Assembly: GCF_023716565.1 (NCBI RefSeq)
Contig: NZ_CP071848.1
Location: 1,674,001 to 1,738,000, forward strand
DNA from: Vibrio sp. SCSIO 43136
Lineage (GTDB): Bacteria; Pseudomonadota; Gammaproteobacteria; Enterobacterales; Vibrionaceae
Reading direction: 5' to 3'
DNA length: 64,000 nucleotides
In this document: positions 18,226 to 27,112 of the stretch, one piece after another
Layout: the number at the start of each line of letters is the position of its first letter
Position numbering within the stretch: position 1 is the stretch's first letter
Position numbers and translations under genes: made by a program
The notes under the pieces: model-generated
What the model was told of the DNA's origin: nothing
The model's database searches: none
Seen by the model: only the letters and a program-made list of their open reading frames with translations

Positions 18226-18591
18226 TTAGTTTGACTCAATAAATTCCCAGCTGTCCGCACCATCAAATAGGCGGATTTTCGTTATATCCAATACTTCACG
18301 GTGAAATATTCGGTAATTGACTGCAAATCGTGCCTCTGGTGAAGGTTGAGTCGAAGTGTAATGAGTCACAACACCGCACCCTTTGCATCGGTTGAAATTG
18401 ATCATCTTGTCGCCATGACAATAAGTATCTAGCCCAACACTCCCCACATCGAGTGATACCTCTTTCTCAGTGAAAAATCCCCAAATCGCCGCATAGCGAT
18501 GACATATTGAGCAGTTACAGCTCACTGCCGTGGGAGTAACTTTTGAGATAGAAATGGTTACGTTGCCGCAATGGCATTGTCCGGTGTGCAT
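18226..18591 (-). CDS. GFA (CENP-V) family zinc protein
   Basis: 121 residues. Zinc ligands CHCGN near the N-terminus, CNCSICHRY, and CKGCG; the fold of glutathione-dependent formaldehyde-activating enzyme. Most members are not proven enzymes. Two further GFA genes lie at 35520 and 59360 in this window. Confidence 0.83.
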   Translation of the reverse strand: MHTGQCHCGNVTISISKVTPTAVSCNCSICHRYAAIWGFFTEKEVSLDVGSVGLDTYCHGDKMINFNRCKGCGVVTHYTSTQPSPEARFAVNYRIFHREVLDITKIRLFDGADSWEFIESN

Positions 18592-18668
18592 GGTTAGTTC
18601 CTTTATAGTAAGCCCTTCAACATGGGCTATTAATAGTCCTGATTAGAACAGGCGTAGACTGGAAGTGA

Positions 18669-18696
18669 AAATGTACCGCTTGGCAGCGGTACATTT
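18669..18696 (-). terminator. Hairpin terminator after the ABC-F gene
   Basis: Perfect 12-bp stem AAATGTACCGCT/AGCGGTACATTT with a TGGC loop, 20 bp beyond the ABC-F stop. On the minus strand it ends in a short T-rich run. Confidence 0.75.
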
Positions 18697-18715
18697 ATCT
18701 CTTTTCCTCAGTTGG

Positions 18716-20467
18716 CTAATCCAAACTTAACTGTGCGCTAATACGCTCAATTTCCTCACGCCACTGCTTTTGCAATTTAGGTTTCTGATGTTTAGGTTTG
18801 CGCCTTTTATCTTCTTCAAGCAAGCTCTCTAAGCAAACTAAAGTCTCCAAGAGCTGCTCTTCGCAAGGTTGATCAAACGAACTATTTTGAAGCGTACCTC
18901 TCGAGAGATTGCCTGAAACTTGTGCTGTCAACTCAAAGGCACTCTCGATGCCCGAATCGAGATGCTGATAAAGCTTCTCTATGTCATGCCACTCACTGAG
19001 CGCCCCGTTTTGTACCAACCAAAAACGATTGCAACTCTTTTCTATCAGCTCTCGGTCGTGGGTAACAAGTAATGCCCCCCCTTCAAACTGCTGCAAAGTA
19101 TCAGCTAACTCATCTTTACCATCCAAATCAAGGTGGTTAGTTGGTTCGTCAAGCATCACTAAGTGATAATTAGCCATAGACAATCCAAGCATCAGTAAAC
19201 GAGAACGTTCACCACCACTTAAAGATGCCACCTTTTGTGTATGTCGTGAAAACTCAAAACCTGCACTGATCAACGCCATTTTACGGCGCTCTTCAGGGAG
19301 ATTAGTAAATACTCTTAACGCATCCATCAGCGAGTGATCATCCTCGAGCTGCTTCAGGCTTTGGTCATAAAACCCCATGCGACAACGAGGATGAAACTGA
19401 GCAGCAGAATCAAACTGTTCAAGTTGATATTGTTGCCATAGCATCCTTAACATCGACGACTTACCACAACCATTGCCGCCAAGTATGGCGATGCGGTCAC
19501 CACTCTTGATTTGCTTCTCGTTTACCTCGAACAATTGAGGTGCATCTGGGGCTGGCTTAACTATCAAACCATCCAAGCTGAGTAAACGGTTGGCTTTTAA
19601 CGCCTCACCACGGAGTGTCAACTGCCAAGGTGTACCCGATGTTACCTGCGTTTGAGAATCCTTAAGACGCTCAATACGCCTTTCCATATTTTTTGCCTTT
19701 CGAGACAAGTCTTCATTGTCATAAACACGTCCCCAAATCGCTAATCGCTTGGCGCTCTTTTCAATACGATCAATCTCTTTTTGTTCAACTAAGTTGCGTT
19801 GCAACGCAGCTTCATCGACCTTTTCAAGCTCTTGAAGTGCCGAAGTGCACGGTAGTTGAAAATAGCTTAAAGATTGGTCACGTAATATCCAGGTGCAGTT
19901 GGTGACTTTATCTAACAAACGTCGGTCATGGGAGACCAACACGAAACTGCCCCTCCAACTCAACAAAAACTGCTCCAACCAAAGTAACGTCGGTAAGTCT
20001 AGGTGGTTACTTGGTTCATCGAGAAGCAGTAAGTCGGGTTGTAAAATTAAAGCTCTAGCCAGTAATAGGCGTGTGTGTTGCCCGCCACTCAATGTCCCTG
20101 CGGTCAGGTGCCAATCCTGTGGTGCGAATCCCATGTCTGATAGGATCATCTCGGCTCGCCATTGCTGCTGCTCTTGCTCATCTTCAGGTAATTTAGCCAC
20201 CACGGCCTGCAACATAGATAGAGGTTCGAGCTCCATAGGAAGATGTTGCTCTACTTGCTGAAGTAAACAGTGGTTAGCAATAGAGATGTCGCCAGAACGT
20301 GGCTCGAGATTGCCACAAAGGATCTGTAATAAAGTACTTTTTCCACAGCCATTATGGCCAACTAAACCGATACGGTCGCCTTGCTTTAGAGTAAAGGAAA
20401 TCCCTTCAAACAGAGGTGCTGAAGTGGTGTGGAAGTGAATAGATTGGGCGGATAATAAAGTGCTCAT
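18716..20467 (-). CDS. ABC-F ATPase (ribosome-associated, possible antibiotic-resistance type)
   Basis: 583 residues with two ABC domains and no membrane segments. First domain: Walker A GHNGCGKST (about 37-45), LSGGQ (126-130), DEPSNHLD (150-157). A charged linker about residues 215-285 matches the P-site tRNA interaction motif. Second domain: GGNGCGKSS (about 330), LSGGE (416-420), DEPTNHLD (440-447). A basic C-terminal tail follows. ABC-F proteins bind the ribosome and some protect it from antibiotics. The start is ATG 20467 (a TTG lies at 20479). An upstream leader peptide and alternative hairpins suggest translation-sensed control, as known for some resistance ABC-Fs. Specific drug class not determinable. 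Confidence 0.88.
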   Translation of the reverse strand: MSTLLSAQSIHFHTTSAPLFEGISFTLKQGDRIGLVGHNGCGKSTLLQILCGNLEPRSGDISIANHCLLQQVEQHLPMELEPLSMLQAVVAKLPEDEQEQQQWRAEMILSDMGFAPQDWHLTAGTLSGGQHTRLLLARALILQPDLLLLDEPSNHLDLPTLLWLEQFLLSWRGSFVLVSHDRRLLDKVTNCTWILRDQSLSYFQLPCTSALQELEKVDEAALQRNLVEQKEIDRIEKSAKRLAIWGRVYDNEDLSRKAKNMERRIERLKDSQTQVTSGTPWQLTLRGEALKANRLLSLDGLIVKPAPDAPQLFEVNEKQIKSGDRIAILGGNGCGKSSMLRMLWQQYQLEQFDSAAQFHPRCRMGFYDQSLKQLEDDHSLMDALRVFTNLPEERRKMALISAGFEFSRHTQKVASLSGGERSRLLMLGLSMANYHLVMLDEPTNHLDLDGKDELADTLQQFEGGALLVTHDRELIEKSCNRFWLVQNGALSEWHDIEKLYQHLDSGIESAFELTAQVSGNLSRGTLQNSSFDQPCEEQLLETLVCLESLLEEDKRRKPKHQKPKLQKQWREEIERISAQLSLD

Positions 20468-20474
20468 ATGCTTA

Positions 20475-20620
20475 CTCAAGTTTTAAGGCGCTAAGACGCC
20501 TATCGTCAGAAGTCGCTGACAATAACCTCGTAAGCTAGAGAGAAGAGACTCTAGTCTGTATGGTTTGCTACTTCGCTCAAGCTAGGTTATCGCAGCACGA
20601 TGCTGGTAAAACTTGAGCGA
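20475..20620 (-). promoter_or_regulatory. ABC-F leader with two mutually exclusive pairings (attenuator candidate)
   Basis: In RNA order (minus strand), arm A at 20620-20607 lies in leader codons 16-21. Arm A pairs perfectly for 9 bp with arm B at 20581-20573, with a CAGCA-CGA-TGCTG hairpin between them. The same arm A is perfectly complementary for 11 bp to arm C at 20485-20475, which sits 8-18 nt before the ABC-F ATG. A:B and A:C cannot coexist. A:C would hide the translation start region. Two further hairpins (CTAGAG/CTCTAG and GGCG/CGCC) lie between B and C. Confidence 0.6.
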
Positions 20621-20667
20621 GCTTCGTAAACAAAAATGTATGCAAAAAATTGTGCACACTGGTTCAT
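20587..20667 (-). CDS. Leader peptide upstream of ABC-F gene (26 codons)
   Basis: Short frame of 26 residues, starting MNQCAQFFAYIF and ending IVLR. It begins at an ATG placed 6 nt after a perfect AAGGAGG ribosome site, the best such site in the area. It ends 120 bp before the ABC-F start, and its codons 16-21 form the switch arm A. Rich in aromatic residues. Interpreted as a sensor of ribosome stalling rather than a functional protein; too short for ordinary gene finders. Confidence 0.65.
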   Translation of the reverse strand: MNQCAQFFAYIFVYEARSSFTSIVLR

Positions 20668-20742
20668 CGGTTACCTCCTTATTTAATCTGGTGAATAAGT
20701 GGGCTCATTTTAGCAAGCTTGAGTTGTATGTCCACAATACCC

Positions 20743-22392
20743 TTAGCCATTGTCATCTTTCACCATATGCAAATGCACATCTTGCTGCGGGAATGGTATT
20801 GAGATCCCCTCTTGGTCAAACCTGAGTTTGACCGTTTTTGTCACATCCCAATAAACATCCCAGTAGTCATCCGTTTTTACCCAAGGTCTCACGATAAAAT
20901 CGACCGATGATGTATTTAATGTATGGACCTTTACATTGGGTTCTGGCGAACGAAGAACACTGGGGTGAGACGTGACAATTTCCGTGAGTATAGTCTCGGC
21001 TTTAAGCAAATCATCGCCATAGCCGATGCCAAACACCATATCTACTCTTCTCACCCTTTCGTGAGTCACGTTTTTTATCACATCACCCCAAATCTTGCCG
21101 TTAGGCACAATGATGATTTGGTTATCGAATGTCTTAATGGTGGTATTGACCAAACTCATTGATGACACCTTGCCATCGACTCCGCCGGCATGTACAAAAT
21201 CTCCTACGTCAAAAGGACGGTAGATCAACAGCATCATACCTGCGGCGAAATTGGACAAGGTATCTTGCAGTGCGAAACCAATAACTACCCCTGCAATACC
21301 AAAGCCAGTCAACACTGGGGTGAGGTTTAGTCCTATTTGCGACAACGCCATAAGTATGCCTAGAAACCAGACACCTTTCGTCGAAATCGATTCGAAGAAA
21401 TTTTGCATCAGTGTTGATAAACCTAGCTTTTCTGTTGCAACAAGATTACTGACTAACTTCTTCACCAATCTCGCAACAAACCAGGTAGTCAAAAGCACTG
21501 CACCAAATACCATCAATTGGATCAGCACTTGAGATAGATTGTTACTCATCCAATCGCCAACGGAAGACATCCAGCTGAATGCAATGGCCTGTATTACTTG
21601 TACATCGAGTAGGTCTTGAGTGATATCTCCAGTGATCTCAAACAGCTGTTTTTTGTACTCAGACGTGTCTTGCCCTAACTGACCAGCTACGTTAATCATC
21701 GCTGACAAGGTATCTGTAGCAATGTCGAGTCGCTGATTAACCACCAATCGCTTTAACTCGAGCGAGGCTTTTTCTGAATCGGGACTCGAAGATATTTGCT
21801 GATTCAGTATCTCTATTTGCTGAGATAGATATTCTGACGATGCCGATGACTGTCTTAGACGGTTGGATAATCGCTCCTCAAGTAATTTTCTGGCTTGGGT
21901 TGCCTCTTCATCCAACCCCGCCTGCGCTAGCCACCGTGTATTTTGTAAACTCACTAAATAGAGCCCATCAAGTATCGTCTGCGCTTCTTTGTAATTACTA
22001 AGAATCGGCAGTCTATCCTCGACTTTTGCCTCGTCTATTTGAGATAGCAGCTTTTGAGCGGTAGATTTTAAGTAGGTAAATGTGCCGTTAACGTATTGCT
22101 CTTGAGTCCGTACTTGTTTGATAAACTCTGCCGAAGTGATGGTTTTGTTGCGAAAGCTATCCGCCAAGACTCTTCTCAATTCAGTGTTAACTTGAAAAAG
22201 CTGCAGTAACACTGCCTCGCGTTCACTTCCCTTGGTTTGCTCGATACTTGCGGCCAAAACCTCGAGTTCTTTACTCAACGTTTGCAGACGGTTGGTTTGA
22301 TTGGCAAGAACCAAGCTAGAAAAAACTAATAATGCGAACGCTAAAAGCAACGGCAAGCTTCGCGCCATGCAGTTGATTGAAATTCTAGTCAC
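20743..22392 (-). CDS. MscS family mechanosensitive channel
   Basis: 549 residues. A signal peptide (N-terminal MARSLPLLLAFALLVF) precedes a long periplasmic coiled-coil region to about residue 260. Then come membrane helices, and the MscS pore helix and beta domain with the GIAGVVIGFALQDTLSNFAAGM signature split around residue 370. The start is GTG 22392 because GGAGAG lies 6 nt upstream; the inner ATG at 22368 has no ribosome site. Releases solutes on hypo-osmotic shock (family knowledge). Confidence 0.9.
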   Translation of the reverse strand: MTRISINCMARSLPLLLAFALLVFSSLVLANQTNRLQTLSKELEVLAASIEQTKGSEREAVLLQLFQVNTELRRVLADSFRNKTITSAEFIKQVRTQEQYVNGTFTYLKSTAQKLLSQIDEAKVEDRLPILSNYKEAQTILDGLYLVSLQNTRWLAQAGLDEEATQARKLLEERLSNRLRQSSASSEYLSQQIEILNQQISSSPDSEKASLELKRLVVNQRLDIATDTLSAMINVAGQLGQDTSEYKKQLFEITGDITQDLLDVQVIQAIAFSWMSSVGDWMSNNLSQVLIQLMVFGAVLLTTWFVARLVKKLVSNLVATEKLGLSTLMQNFFESISTKGVWFLGILMALSQIGLNLTPVLTGFGIAGVVIGFALQDTLSNFAAGMMLLIYRPFDVGDFVHAGGVDGKVSSMSLVNTTIKTFDNQIIIVPNGKIWGDVIKNVTHERVRRVDMVFGIGYGDDLLKAETILTEIVTSHPSVLRSPEPNVKVHTLNTSSVDFIVRPWVKTDDYWDVYWDVTKTVKLRFDQEGISIPFPQQDVHLHMVKDDNG

Positions 22393-22699
22393 AAGCCACT
22401 CTCCGCTGACATAAGAAGTAGGTACATTTAGTATCAAGTATAGATAGTAATCTTCGATTTATCAGTGCGTTAATTACACGTAAACACTCACATTGCATCG
22501 CATCCTCTCTGTCTCAAAAGCGTAAACAAATGTGGCCAGTTCAGGTGGCTAATAATTGCAACTCTACTGCGAAATAAATGTATGCACTTTGCACATTTGG
22601 GTTTATAACACACCTCCCAAATTTTGGTCGTGACCGGACAAAGTTAACGACCTAGATAGCATTGGTTTAATTAATTACATCACTGATTGAGGTTACTTC

Positions 22700-23662
22700 A
22701 TGGCGCTTGCAATACTGGCTGTTTTGGTTGGTTTTGGTGTTTTAATGTGGAGTGCGGACCGCTTTGTTGACAATGCGGCTGCCACAGCAAAAATTGCTGG
22801 AATGCCCCCCTTGCTGATAGGCATGTTGGTGGTTGGTTTTGGGACATCGGCACCAGAAATAGTGGTGTCGGTCATGGCGGCTTTAGATGGTAACCCTCAG
22901 TTAGCACTGGGAAATGCTCTCGGTTCAAACATCGTCAACATAGGGCTAATTCTAGGTTTAACGGCGATTATCTCTCCGATTGCCGTGCAATCAAACATTG
23001 TAAGGAAAGAACTGCCAATTTTGTTGTTGGTCAGCGTGGGCGTTGGCATAGTCGTGAAAGACAGTGCTCTCCTGCGTATCGAATCATTGGCCTTACTTGC
23101 TGGTTTTGTAATGTTGATAGTTTGGAGCATATACGCAGGGCTAAAAAGTAAAGACCAACCACTTGAACAAGATATCGAGCAAGGGTTAGCAAACTCAGAG
23201 CTCAAACTATCGAAAACCATAGTTGGTTTGGCTGTGGGGCTGGTTTTTCTGATCCTCAGCTCAAGGCTACTAGTTTGGGGGGCTGTCGCTATTGCGCAGC
23301 AGCTGGGGGTGAGCGATTTAATCATAGGATTAACCATTGTAGCCATTGGCACATCGCTTCCCGAACTTGCGGCTTCAATTATCGCCGCTCGTAGAGGCGA
23401 GCACGATATTGCACTGGGAAATATTGTCGGCTCTAATCTGTTTAATAGCTTAGCCGTAGTCGGCATAGCAGGAACGATAGCACCCGTTGCAAATCTACAC
23501 ACAGAGCTTTTCGCTCGAGATTGGCTCACGATGACTGTGCTGACCAGCATGCTTTTCATAATGGCTATCGGCATAAAACACCAAGGAAGAATTAGTCGAG
23601 GTGAAGGCATAGTCCTTATCTCGACTTACATCGGCTATAACCTTTGGTTGTTCACTAGCTAG
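22700..23662 (+). CDS. CaCA family calcium/sodium exchanger (YrbG-like)
   Basis: 320 residues, about ten helices with two inverted alpha repeats: GFGTSAPE near residue 48 and AIGTSLPE near 215; their acidic residues bind the cation. Family role is Na+- or H+-coupled Ca2+ export. ATG with GAGG upstream. The 300-bp gap before it (to mscS) shows no feature I can call. Confidence 0.9.
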   Translation: MALAILAVLVGFGVLMWSADRFVDNAAATAKIAGMPPLLIGMLVVGFGTSAPEIVVSVMAALDGNPQLALGNALGSNIVNIGLILGLTAIISPIAVQSNIVRKELPILLLVSVGVGIVVKDSALLRIESLALLAGFVMLIVWSIYAGLKSKDQPLEQDIEQGLANSELKLSKTIVGLAVGLVFLILSSRLLVWGAVAIAQQLGVSDLIIGLTIVAIGTSLPELAASIIAARRGEHDIALGNIVGSNLFNSLAVVGIAGTIAPVANLHTELFARDWLTMTVLTSMLFIMAIGIKHQGRISRGEGIVLISTYIGYNLWLFTS

Positions 23663-23677
23663 CCCCGCTATCAATAA

Positions 23678-23706
23678 AAAAGAGCGGCATTAAGTGTCGC
23701 TCTTTG
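23678..23706. terminator. Terminator between CaCA gene and small zinc-ribbon gene
   Basis: AAAGAGCG/CGCTCTTT arms with adjacent GCA/TGT extension; A-rich on one side, T-rich on the other, so it can serve both convergent genes. Confidence 0.75.
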
Positions 23707-23739
23707 TTATCGATGACAGAGGTATTGGTACCTTATGAG

Positions 23740-23901
23740 CTACTCTTCTTCCCCACAATGATCACAAGCTTGATAAGTTCTTTCTCCTTCACTGACTACA
23801 ACAAAATCCCGCACGCACTTTTCGCACAAAGCAAGTTTTGGGTAAGCAGCCTTGTACTTACCGGGGCTAAGGTCACCATCAACCACATAATACGTTCGCA
23901 T
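23740..23901 (-). CDS. Small zinc-ribbon protein, uncharacterised
   Basis: 53 residues from ATG 23901. Two Cys pairs, CEKC and CDHC with the segment ACDHCGEEE at the C-terminus, form a likely zinc ribbon; the N-terminus is MRTYYVVDGDLSPGKYKAA. The dense, unbroken frame, protein-like composition and placement just inside a bidirectional terminator support a real gene. The ribosome site is weak. Function not recognised. Confidence 0.6.
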   Translation of the reverse strand: MRTYYVVDGDLSPGKYKAAYPKLALCEKCVRDFVVVSEGERTYQACDHCGEEE

Positions 23902-24032
23902 AGTCTTCTGCTCTTTATCTAAAACTTGCCAAGTATACGTCAGCGCAACATCTGTGGGTAATCAGAAATACATTCAAAGTAACAACAAAATAAACTAAAA
24001 AACTGGGGCGACTGATAAGAGATCAACACATC

Positions 24033-24974
24033 CTAGTGGCGCTCAAAAAATCGCCAGACATGCTCAGCACCGGAGAAATCCATATTCTTGCGCCCTAACA
24101 ACCGAGGCAGATTGGGGATATTGCTACCAGGGATGGTATGCCCACCTCCTTCAACTCGATATAGCCAAACATCGCAGGTCGAATCCAAGTTGGTGTAATG
24201 CTCGACACTGACTGTCGATTTATCTTTTTTGTTAATATCAGGGAGAGCGAAAGCTTTTGAGTTGAGGTTGCACTGGTTGTGATTTACCCAAAAGTTTACC
24301 GAGTCATAGGTTGAGACCACTTCACCCATGGTTTTATTTTTATAACCTACCGAACCTCCGTAGTATGGCACCAGTGGGTCATCAGTGCCGTTCATGATCA
24401 ACATGGGGACGAAGTTCTCGGGCTTACAAGTGGCAACAATGTTGAGCGGCATGTTTGAAGCGATGGGTGCAATTGCAGCAAAGTATTGTGGGATTTCACA
24501 GGCTAAACGAAAGCTCATCATGCCACCATTAGAGATACCCGTTAGGTAGACCTTGCTTATATCAATGGAGAAGTTCAGCGCTAAGTGATCGATAAGCTGG
24601 CGAATGAAACTGACATCATCGACTTGCCCTTGGCTTTTTCCTCTGTGGGTATACCCTCGCCCATCTCGCCAAAACGCATCAACACCATTGGGGTAAACTA
24701 CTATAAAGCCATGCTTGTCGGCCAATTGATTAAAACCAAAGTATTTTGAAGGGGTTTCACCATCTCCCCGTCCACCTCCATGCAATACCATCACTAGTGC
24801 TGGCTTTTTCGTCTCTACATTCGCTTCAGGTTGATAAAGGTAAAAGCTTCTCTCTAAACCATCAATCTTAAGGTAATGTTTTACGTGTTCAGGAGAAGCA
24901 TTTACGACTTGCACCCAGGTTAACAGCACCAAACCCAACACCAGTTTTACCATTTGAAGCGACAATCGAATCAT
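24033..24974 (-). CDS. Exported PHB-depolymerase-like esterase
   Basis: 313 residues with a signal peptide. An alpha/beta hydrolase of the LpqC/PHB depolymerase group: oxyanion HGGGRGDG, nucleophile Ser in GISNGG, Asp in NGTDDPLVPY and His in GGGHTIPG. May degrade extracellular polyhydroxybutyrate or feruloyl esters. The ATG at 24974 is spaced better from AGGTG than the GTG at 24983. The PHA operon is 20 kb away, so a link is only thematic. Confidence 0.8.
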   Translation of the reverse strand: MIRLSLQMVKLVLGLVLLTWVQVVNASPEHVKHYLKIDGLERSFYLYQPEANVETKKPALVMVLHGGGRGDGETPSKYFGFNQLADKHGFIVVYPNGVDAFWRDGRGYTHRGKSQGQVDDVSFIRQLIDHLALNFSIDISKVYLTGISNGGMMSFRLACEIPQYFAAIAPIASNMPLNIVATCKPENFVPMLIMNGTDDPLVPYYGGSVGYKNKTMGEVVSTYDSVNFWVNHNQCNLNSKAFALPDINKKDKSTVSVEHYTNLDSTCDVWLYRVEGGGHTIPGSNIPNLPRLLGRKNMDFSGAEHVWRFFERH

Positions 24975-25007
24975 ATCAATCACCTAGAGACCTGACTTAA
25001 TATAAGT

Positions 25008-25490
25008 TTAGATCCTTGAGGCTAAGCTGAGCTGCATGGTGCAAAAATTTTCATCACTTGGACTTTGCTCAAACCCCAATCGTAAGTAAAAGCGAATCGC
25101 TGCACTATTGGAAAGGAAACTTGATAACGTCACTTTGTCGCTATCACGCTTGTGAGCAAGTTGGATGACTTTTTCCATCGCCGCCTCTCCCAAGGTCTGA
25201 TTGCGAAACGCAGCGAACACCACCAGCAAATGTACATGAGCATGACTGCCATCGAATTTATAGCAAATCATTCCTTTACGTTGGTTATCATGCTCTAGCC
25301 AATAAAACCAATCGGGTTGATACTCATGCTGCAACCGATGGCGTTGGTATTCATCATCCCAACCAAACACCTCATCAACTAAACCAAAAAGTGCATCTTT
25401 AACCACAGCGAACAGAGATTCAAACTCATCTGACTTCACTGGGACAAAAGAGACGGGGCTGTGTCTGTTCTCCGCATTACTGATCTTCAA
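25008..25490 (-). CDS. GNAT acetyltransferase
   Basis: 160 residues. FRNQTLGEAAMEKVIQLAHK is a degenerate acetyl-CoA loop and NSAAIRFYLRLGFEQ the last helix-strand. The first codon is TTG, overlapping the end of the racemase gene by 14 bp, so translation may be coupled. Substrate unknown. Confidence 0.75.
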   Translation of the reverse strand: MKISNAENRHSPVSFVPVKSDEFESLFAVVKDALFGLVDEVFGWDDEYQRHRLQHEYQPDWFYWLEHDNQRKGMICYKFDGSHAHVHLLVVFAAFRNQTLGEAAMEKVIQLAHKRDSDKVTLSSFLSNSAAIRFYLRLGFEQSPSDENFCTMQLSLASRI

Positions 25491-26175
25491 GTGCCCACTC
25501 CACTGCTTTTTCTGAGTGAATCTGAGTGGTGTCGTACAGCGGAACCTTGGTATGCGATTGCTTAACTAGCAGCGCAATCTCAGTGCAACCCAAAATCACC
25601 GCTTGTGCGCCTTCATCAGCAAGTTTGGAAATGATGCCGACATAAGCCTGCCGTGATGAATCTTTGATCTCCCCCTGACACAACTCTTGATAAATGACAT
25701 CGTGTACTAAAGTTTGATCATCGGCCGTTGGCACCACAACATCAATGCCAAACCTATCGATAAGTCTTTGTTTATAAAAATCTTGCTCCATAGTAAAGCG
25801 AGTACCTAGCAAACCAACTTTAGTGACACCATCTTGCTTTAGTTGATAGGCGGTCGCGTCGGCTATGTGCAAAATTGGAATATCAATCTGAGCTTCGATC
25901 TCTGGGGCTACTTTGTGCATAGTGTTAGTGCAGATAAGTAAAAAATCTGCGCCTGCGGCTTGCACCGATTGCGCTGCCTGTCCCAATATATCGGCGGTTT
26001 CATCCCATTTATTCTGATGTTGAAGTTGTTTTATCTCTTCAAAATCGACACTATAAAGCGAAATTTTTGCCGAATGTAGTGCACCCAGTTTTTGCTTTAT
26101 GCCTTGGTTTAGTGCCGAATAGTAGCTTGTCGTAGACTCCCAAGACATGCCACCTAATAGCCCAATGGTTTTCAT
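25477..26175 (-). CDS. Aspartate/glutamate racemase family protein
   Basis: 232 residues. GLLGGMSWESTTSYY at the start and the two catalytic Cys in CTNTMH and GCTEI are the cofactor-independent racemase pattern. The ATG at 26175 has AGGAA 6 nt upstream; the ATG at 26181 is too close to it. Probably converts L- and D-aspartate. Confidence 0.88.
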   Translation of the reverse strand: MKTIGLLGGMSWESTTSYYSALNQGIKQKLGALHSAKISLYSVDFEEIKQLQHQNKWDETADILGQAAQSVQAAGADFLLICTNTMHKVAPEIEAQIDIPILHIADATAYQLKQDGVTKVGLLGTRFTMEQDFYKQRLIDRFGIDVVVPTADDQTLVHDVIYQELCQGEIKDSSRQAYVGIISKLADEGAQAVILGCTEIALLVKQSHTKVPLYDTTQIHSEKAVEWALEDQ

Positions 26176-26205
26176 CTGCATTTCCTTTTAGCTTTGAGAA
26201 CTCAA

Positions 26206-26574
26206 TTAATTCTCACTTAAATCATAAGTTGTGATCTCATAGGGATTGCCATACGGGTCACGAAAATAGAGTGACCAAGACAAGGTATGATCTTCTTCAC
26301 GAAACTCTATCTTGTTATCGATGAGTTGCTGCTTCCAACCATGGTAATTATTGCTATCACAACCAAAAGCCACCGTATTGCCTAGACAGCCTACCTTTTT
26401 AAAGACTGCGATATGCACGCCACCATTTGCTATCGTTAGCGGCCCACCGTCTACAAACCAAGACTCAAGCGCTTTGACTCGTTCAAAACCCATCACCTCC
26501 CGATACCAAGCCTCGGCTTCTAAAGGATCGGGAACATAAATATGAATATGGTCGATCTTGTTCAACTCTGGCAT
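26206..26574 (-). CDS. VOC family protein
   Basis: 122 residues. DHIHIYVPDPLEAEAWYREVMGF and a C-terminal FRDPYGNPYEITTYD carry the His/Glu metal ligands of glyoxalase-fold enzymes. Its ATG shares one base with the stop of the GNAT gene upstream. Substrate unknown. Confidence 0.85.
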   Translation of the reverse strand: MPELNKIDHIHIYVPDPLEAEAWYREVMGFERVKALESWFVDGGPLTIANGGVHIAVFKKVGCLGNTVAFGCDSNNYHGWKQQLIDNKIEFREEDHTLSWSLYFRDPYGNPYEITTYDLSEN

Positions 26575-27002
26575 TACGTCTCCTTGTACTGTATTTCAAA
26601 GACACACTGAGTTTTGCTCTGTGTGAAGTTTAGCGCCTGATAGAACTGGTGTGACTGTGTGCGGGCCTCATTGCATCTAACCCGCCAAACACCCGGTTGG
26701 TCATTCATTGCATGGTTCACTAACGCCTTACCGACCCCACAGTTTCTCTGTGTTGGGGCAACAACCAAGCCGACAATTTCGCAAAAGCTTGCCGACGCTA
26801 AACGCTGTGCAGTAACGCAGTGAATCCAACCAACAACTTGTTGGTCTTTTATGGCGACAAAAGCGACATCAGTAGGTGAAGCTAAGATTGTCTCAATTGA
26901 AGCTCTTGTCTGATCCATACTACGTGGACTGTACCCTAAATACTGACTCACTCGGTGAACACCATCAGTATCATCGATACCCATTTGTCGAATCATGACC
27001 AT
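26574..27002 (-). CDS. GNAT acetyltransferase
   Basis: 142 residues; VGLVVAPTQRNCGVGKALVNHA is the acetyl-CoA loop (R-N-C-G-V-G). Start ATG 27002 with AGGGA upstream. Coupled to the downstream VOC gene. Confidence 0.84.
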   Translation of the reverse strand: MVMIRQMGIDDTDGVHRVSQYLGYSPRSMDQTRASIETILASPTDVAFVAIKDQQVVGWIHCVTAQRLASASFCEIVGLVVAPTQRNCGVGKALVNHAMNDQPGVWRVRCNEARTQSHQFYQALNFTQSKTQCVFEIQYKET

Positions 27003-27112
27003 AGCAATATCCCTTTATTTTGTTACAAAGCACCCACCTCATCGATAACAGGTCTTTATTTGCTGCAAATGAGTCCGTAAAATATCGGCAAACTGATTAG
27101 ATTGGATTTACC

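Noticed and set aside
22897..23610. 237-codon minus-strand ORF opposite the CaCA exchanger
   Set aside because: Long only because the membrane gene on the other strand is biased in composition; protein is not plausible.
23704..23922. 72-codon plus-strand ORF after the CaCA gene
   Set aside because: Overlaps the terminator and the better supported zinc-ribbon gene on the other strand.
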